Assembly: GCA_030631725.1 (NCBI GenBank)
Contig: DAOVKO010000107.1
Coordinates: 1-7,185 of the forward strand
Direction: 5' to 3'
Length of the DNA stretch: 7,185 nt
Source: Actinomycetes bacterium
Lineage (GTDB): Bacteria > Planctomycetota > Phycisphaerae > JAACET01
Part shown: positions 5,386-7,185 of the stretch, piece by piece
How positions within the stretch are numbered: position 1 is the first letter of the stretch
Layout of the letters: each line of letters opens with the position of its first letter
Program-made: the position numbers and the translations under genes
The notes under the pieces: generated by a model
Told to the model about the DNA's origin: nothing
Database searches by the model: none
Seen by the model: the letters and a program-made list of their open reading frames with translations, nothing else

Positions 5386-6582
5386 ATGATGAAACCCGAT
5401 TCACAAATCCCTTCCACTCAGCAGGCCCTTTGTCTGCGAGGCCCGGGCCACGAGTATCTCGGCCTGGAGCAAACCCCCGTTGCTCAGCCCGCCGACGACG
5501 AAATACTCGTCCGCATCGACGCCGTGGGAGTCTGTGCCTCCGACGCCAAGCTCGTGATCCAGGGCAATACTCACGCCCGCACCCGCGGAATGGACCTCGA
5601 CGCTCGGCCCATCATCCCAGGCCACGAGGTTTCCCTCACGGTGGTAAAGCCCGGCAAAAACCGCGCCAAAGACTATCAGCCCGGCCAAAGATACGCCGTC
5701 CAGGCCGCCATTACCTATCAGGGCGAACAAACCGCCTACGGATATCGTCTGCCCGGAGGCATGCAGCAGTACCAGTGTATAGGCCCTGCCGTCATTGACA
5801 CCAACAGTCTTTTGTCCATCGAGCCTAAGCTCGGCTATTCCCAGGCCGCCCTGGCCGAGCCCTGGGCTTGCGTCTACTATTCCTATTATCGCCATCGCCC
5901 CGACCGCCAGGTCCTCAAGGGCGGCACCGCCTGGTACATCGGGGCTGGGCCGCTGGGATTGATGCACATCGAAAAGGGAATTGCCGACGGGGCCAAAAAG
6001 ATCGTCGTCTCCGAAGTCTCCCCCGTCCGCCTCGACAAGGTCCGTCAGAGCCTGGCCCCCCTGGCCGAGCGGGCCGGCGCGGAGTTGGTCCTGGTAAACA
6101 CGGCCCGGGAGCCCATTGAGAAGTATCTGAACAAGGGCCAAGCCGATGATATCATTATATTATGTCCGGTCGCCCAGGTCGTCGAGCAGGCCGTGGGGTA
6201 CTTGGCCTTCGAGGGTTATCTAAATGTCTTCGCCGGCTTTCCCAGCCGCGATAACTCCAATGTAACCCTCAACCTCAATGACATGCACTACGGCGGCTGG
6301 ACCCTCATTGCCTCCAGCGGCTCACCTATCGAGGCCCTGGCCAAAGCCTTGGCCGACACCGCTGCCGGCACGATCGATCCCAACAACTCCGTGGCCTGTG
6401 TCTGTGGTTTGGATTCAGCCAAGCAGGCCATCGCTGCCGTCCACGAGGCTAGATTCCCGGGAAGAATCGTGGTATATCCGCACTTGAATATGCCCTTGAC
6501 CGATATAAGTGAGTTGTGTCCGGACGGCCGTTGGTCCAAGCAGGCTGAGCAGAAGCTGCTCGCCTCGATTGGCTCCCAGTAG
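5386..6582 (+). CDS. Zinc-type medium-chain alcohol/polyol dehydrogenase (possibly sorbose-phosphate reductase-like)
   Basis: The 398-residue product is a medium-chain dehydrogenase/reductase. The GroES-like catalytic domain holds the probable zinc ligands Cys50 (GVCASD), His80-Glu81 (IPGHE) and Glu158 (ALAEPWACV). The Rossmann domain starts at YIGAGPLGL (about residues 184-192). Glu210 at the end of its second strand suggests NAD rather than NADP. The four-cysteine structural zinc lobe of classic alcohol dehydrogenases is absent. A C-terminal tail (about 366-398) ending in GRWSKQAEQKLLASIG recalls the L-sorbose-1-phosphate reductase branch, but the substrate cannot be read from sequence. ATG 5386 has GAGG six bases upstream; a second ATG follows at once. 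The gene ends 38 bases before asd on the same strand, so the two may be co-transcribed. It diverges from the polyamine operon. Confidence 0.8.
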   Translation: MMKPDSQIPSTQQALCLRGPGHEYLGLEQTPVAQPADDEILVRIDAVGVCASDAKLVIQGNTHARTRGMDLDARPIIPGHEVSLTVVKPGKNRAKDYQPGQRYAVQAAITYQGEQTAYGYRLPGGMQQYQCIGPAVIDTNSLLSIEPKLGYSQAALAEPWACVYYSYYRHRPDRQVLKGGTAWYIGAGPLGLMHIEKGIADGAKKIVVSEVSPVRLDKVRQSLAPLAERAGAELVLVNTAREPIEKYLNKGQADDIIILCPVAQVVEQAVGYLAFEGYLNVFAGFPSRDNSNVTLNLNDMHYGGWTLIASSGSPIEALAKALADTAAGTIDPNNSVACVCGLDSAKQAIAAVHEARFPGRIVVYPHLNMPLTDISELCPDGRWSKQAEQKLLASIGSQ

Positions 6583-6620
6583 GTTCGTAAGTCGTGTTCT
6601 TGTGATTTGGAGTTATGGCC

Positions 6621-7185
6621 ATGGCCAAGTCAATAGCCATTGCAGGTGTAACCGGGGCCGTGGGCCAGGAATTCCTCAGCGTCCTGGCCGACCGGAATTT
6701 CCCCTTCAATAAAATAAAGATGCTCGCTTCCGAGCGATCCGTCGGTAAGACCATCGAGTTCAAGGGCGAAACCTACACCGTCGAGCAGCTCAGCAAGGAC
6801 AGCTTCGACGACGTGGATATCGCTCTGTTCAGTGCCGGCGGGGCCAGGAGCAGACAGTTTGCCCCTGCTGCCGTTGCTGCCGGAGCCGTCGTGGTCGATA
6901 ACTCCTCAGCCTTCCGCATGGACCCCGACACTCCGCTGGTCGTCCCCGAGGTCAACCCCGACGACGTAAAGCAGCATAAGGGCATTATTGCCAATCCCAA
7001 CTGCTCGACCATCATCATGGTTGTGCCCATTTGGCCCATCCACAAGGTCAACCCCATCAAGCGCATAGTGGTCAGCACTTACCAGGCCGCCAGCGGCGCC
7101 GGGGCCAAGGCCATGCAGGAGCTCATCGACCAGACTCGCGATGTCCTGGACGAGAAGCCCGTGCGCAAAGAGGCCTTCCCACACC
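6621..7185 (+). CDS. asd: Aspartate-semialdehyde dehydrogenase, N-terminal part (runs off the right edge)
   Basis: The first 188 residues are present, roughly half of a typical 330-370-residue enzyme. It reduces aspartyl phosphate with NADPH to aspartate semialdehyde, the branch point to lysine/diaminopimelate, threonine and methionine. Visible motifs are the nucleotide-binding IAGVTGAVGQEFL (about 7-19), FSAGGARSRQF (about 70-80), NSSAFRMD (94-101), VPEVN and ANPNCSTI (124-131) with catalytic Cys128. STYQAASGAG (152-161) follows. The spacing resembles the Gram-positive/archaeal type rather than the E. coli type. Two ATGs occur, 6615 and 6621. GGAG at 6609-6612 is only two bases from the first but eight from the second, so 6621 is preferred. 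No terminator or promoter is seen in the 38 bases after the dehydrogenase gene, which suggests read-through. Confidence 0.93.
   Translation, partial: MAKSIAIAGVTGAVGQEFLSVLADRNFPFNKIKMLASERSVGKTIEFKGETYTVEQLSKDSFDDVDIALFSAGGARSRQFAPAAVAAGAVVVDNSSAFRMDPDTPLVVPEVNPDDVKQHKGIIANPNCSTIIMVVPIWPIHKVNPIKRIVVSTYQAASGAGAKAMQELIDQTRDVLDEKPVRKEAFPH

Noticed and set aside
5401..6141. Long minus-strand ORF (246 codons) opposite the dehydrogenase gene
   Set aside because: It is the antisense shadow of a clear dehydrogenase; its Gly/Val/Asp-rich composition is typical of such shadows and it shows no domain.

Overview
The window looks like a piece of a Planctomycetota chromosome, most likely from the Phycisphaerae. 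Three things point there: an ECF sigma factor that continues into a membrane anchor and a large C-terminal domain, a pseudopilin-like protein with an AFTLIELL signal and a terminal H-X(10)-DG motif, and the degraded tail of what appears to be a dockerin/PEP-CTERM surface protein. This placement is inferred from protein style; no rRNA or other marker is present.

Layout. Positions 1-88 (minus) hold the start of a secreted protein that runs off the left edge. Positions 140-289 (minus) hold the dockerin/PEP-CTERM remnant, followed by a possible promoter. Positions 413-2380 (plus) encode the sigma factor fusion and 2468-3283 (plus) the pseudopilin-like protein. A convergent gap of 120 bases follows. 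Positions 4498-3404 (minus) encode a deoxyhypusine-synthase-family enzyme and 5175-4633 (minus) a pyruvoyl-dependent arginine decarboxylase. The 134 bases between these two hold a 7-bp tandem repeat and a nested inverted-repeat element. A divergent promoter region (5176-5385) separates them from a zinc-type medium-chain dehydrogenase (5386-6582, plus) and the first part of aspartate-semialdehyde dehydrogenase (6621 to the right edge, plus).

How the genes work together. The two minus-strand enzymes form a probable polyamine operon: arginine is decarboxylated to agmatine, and the deoxyhypusine-synthase-like enzyme probably transfers an aminobutyl group to a small amine, with homospermidine the best guess. 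Bacteria lack eIF5A, the usual protein substrate of that family. The step from agmatine to putrescine is not in this window. The plus-strand dehydrogenase and asd are close enough to be co-transcribed; asd serves lysine, threonine and methionine synthesis and, in some bacteria, carboxyspermidine synthesis. The sigma factor and pseudopilin-like gene may be a second two-gene unit concerned with the cell envelope.

The most unusual elements are the structured repeat in front of the deoxyhypusine-synthase-like gene, which could hide its start site, the membrane-anchored sigma factor, and the surface-protein remnant.
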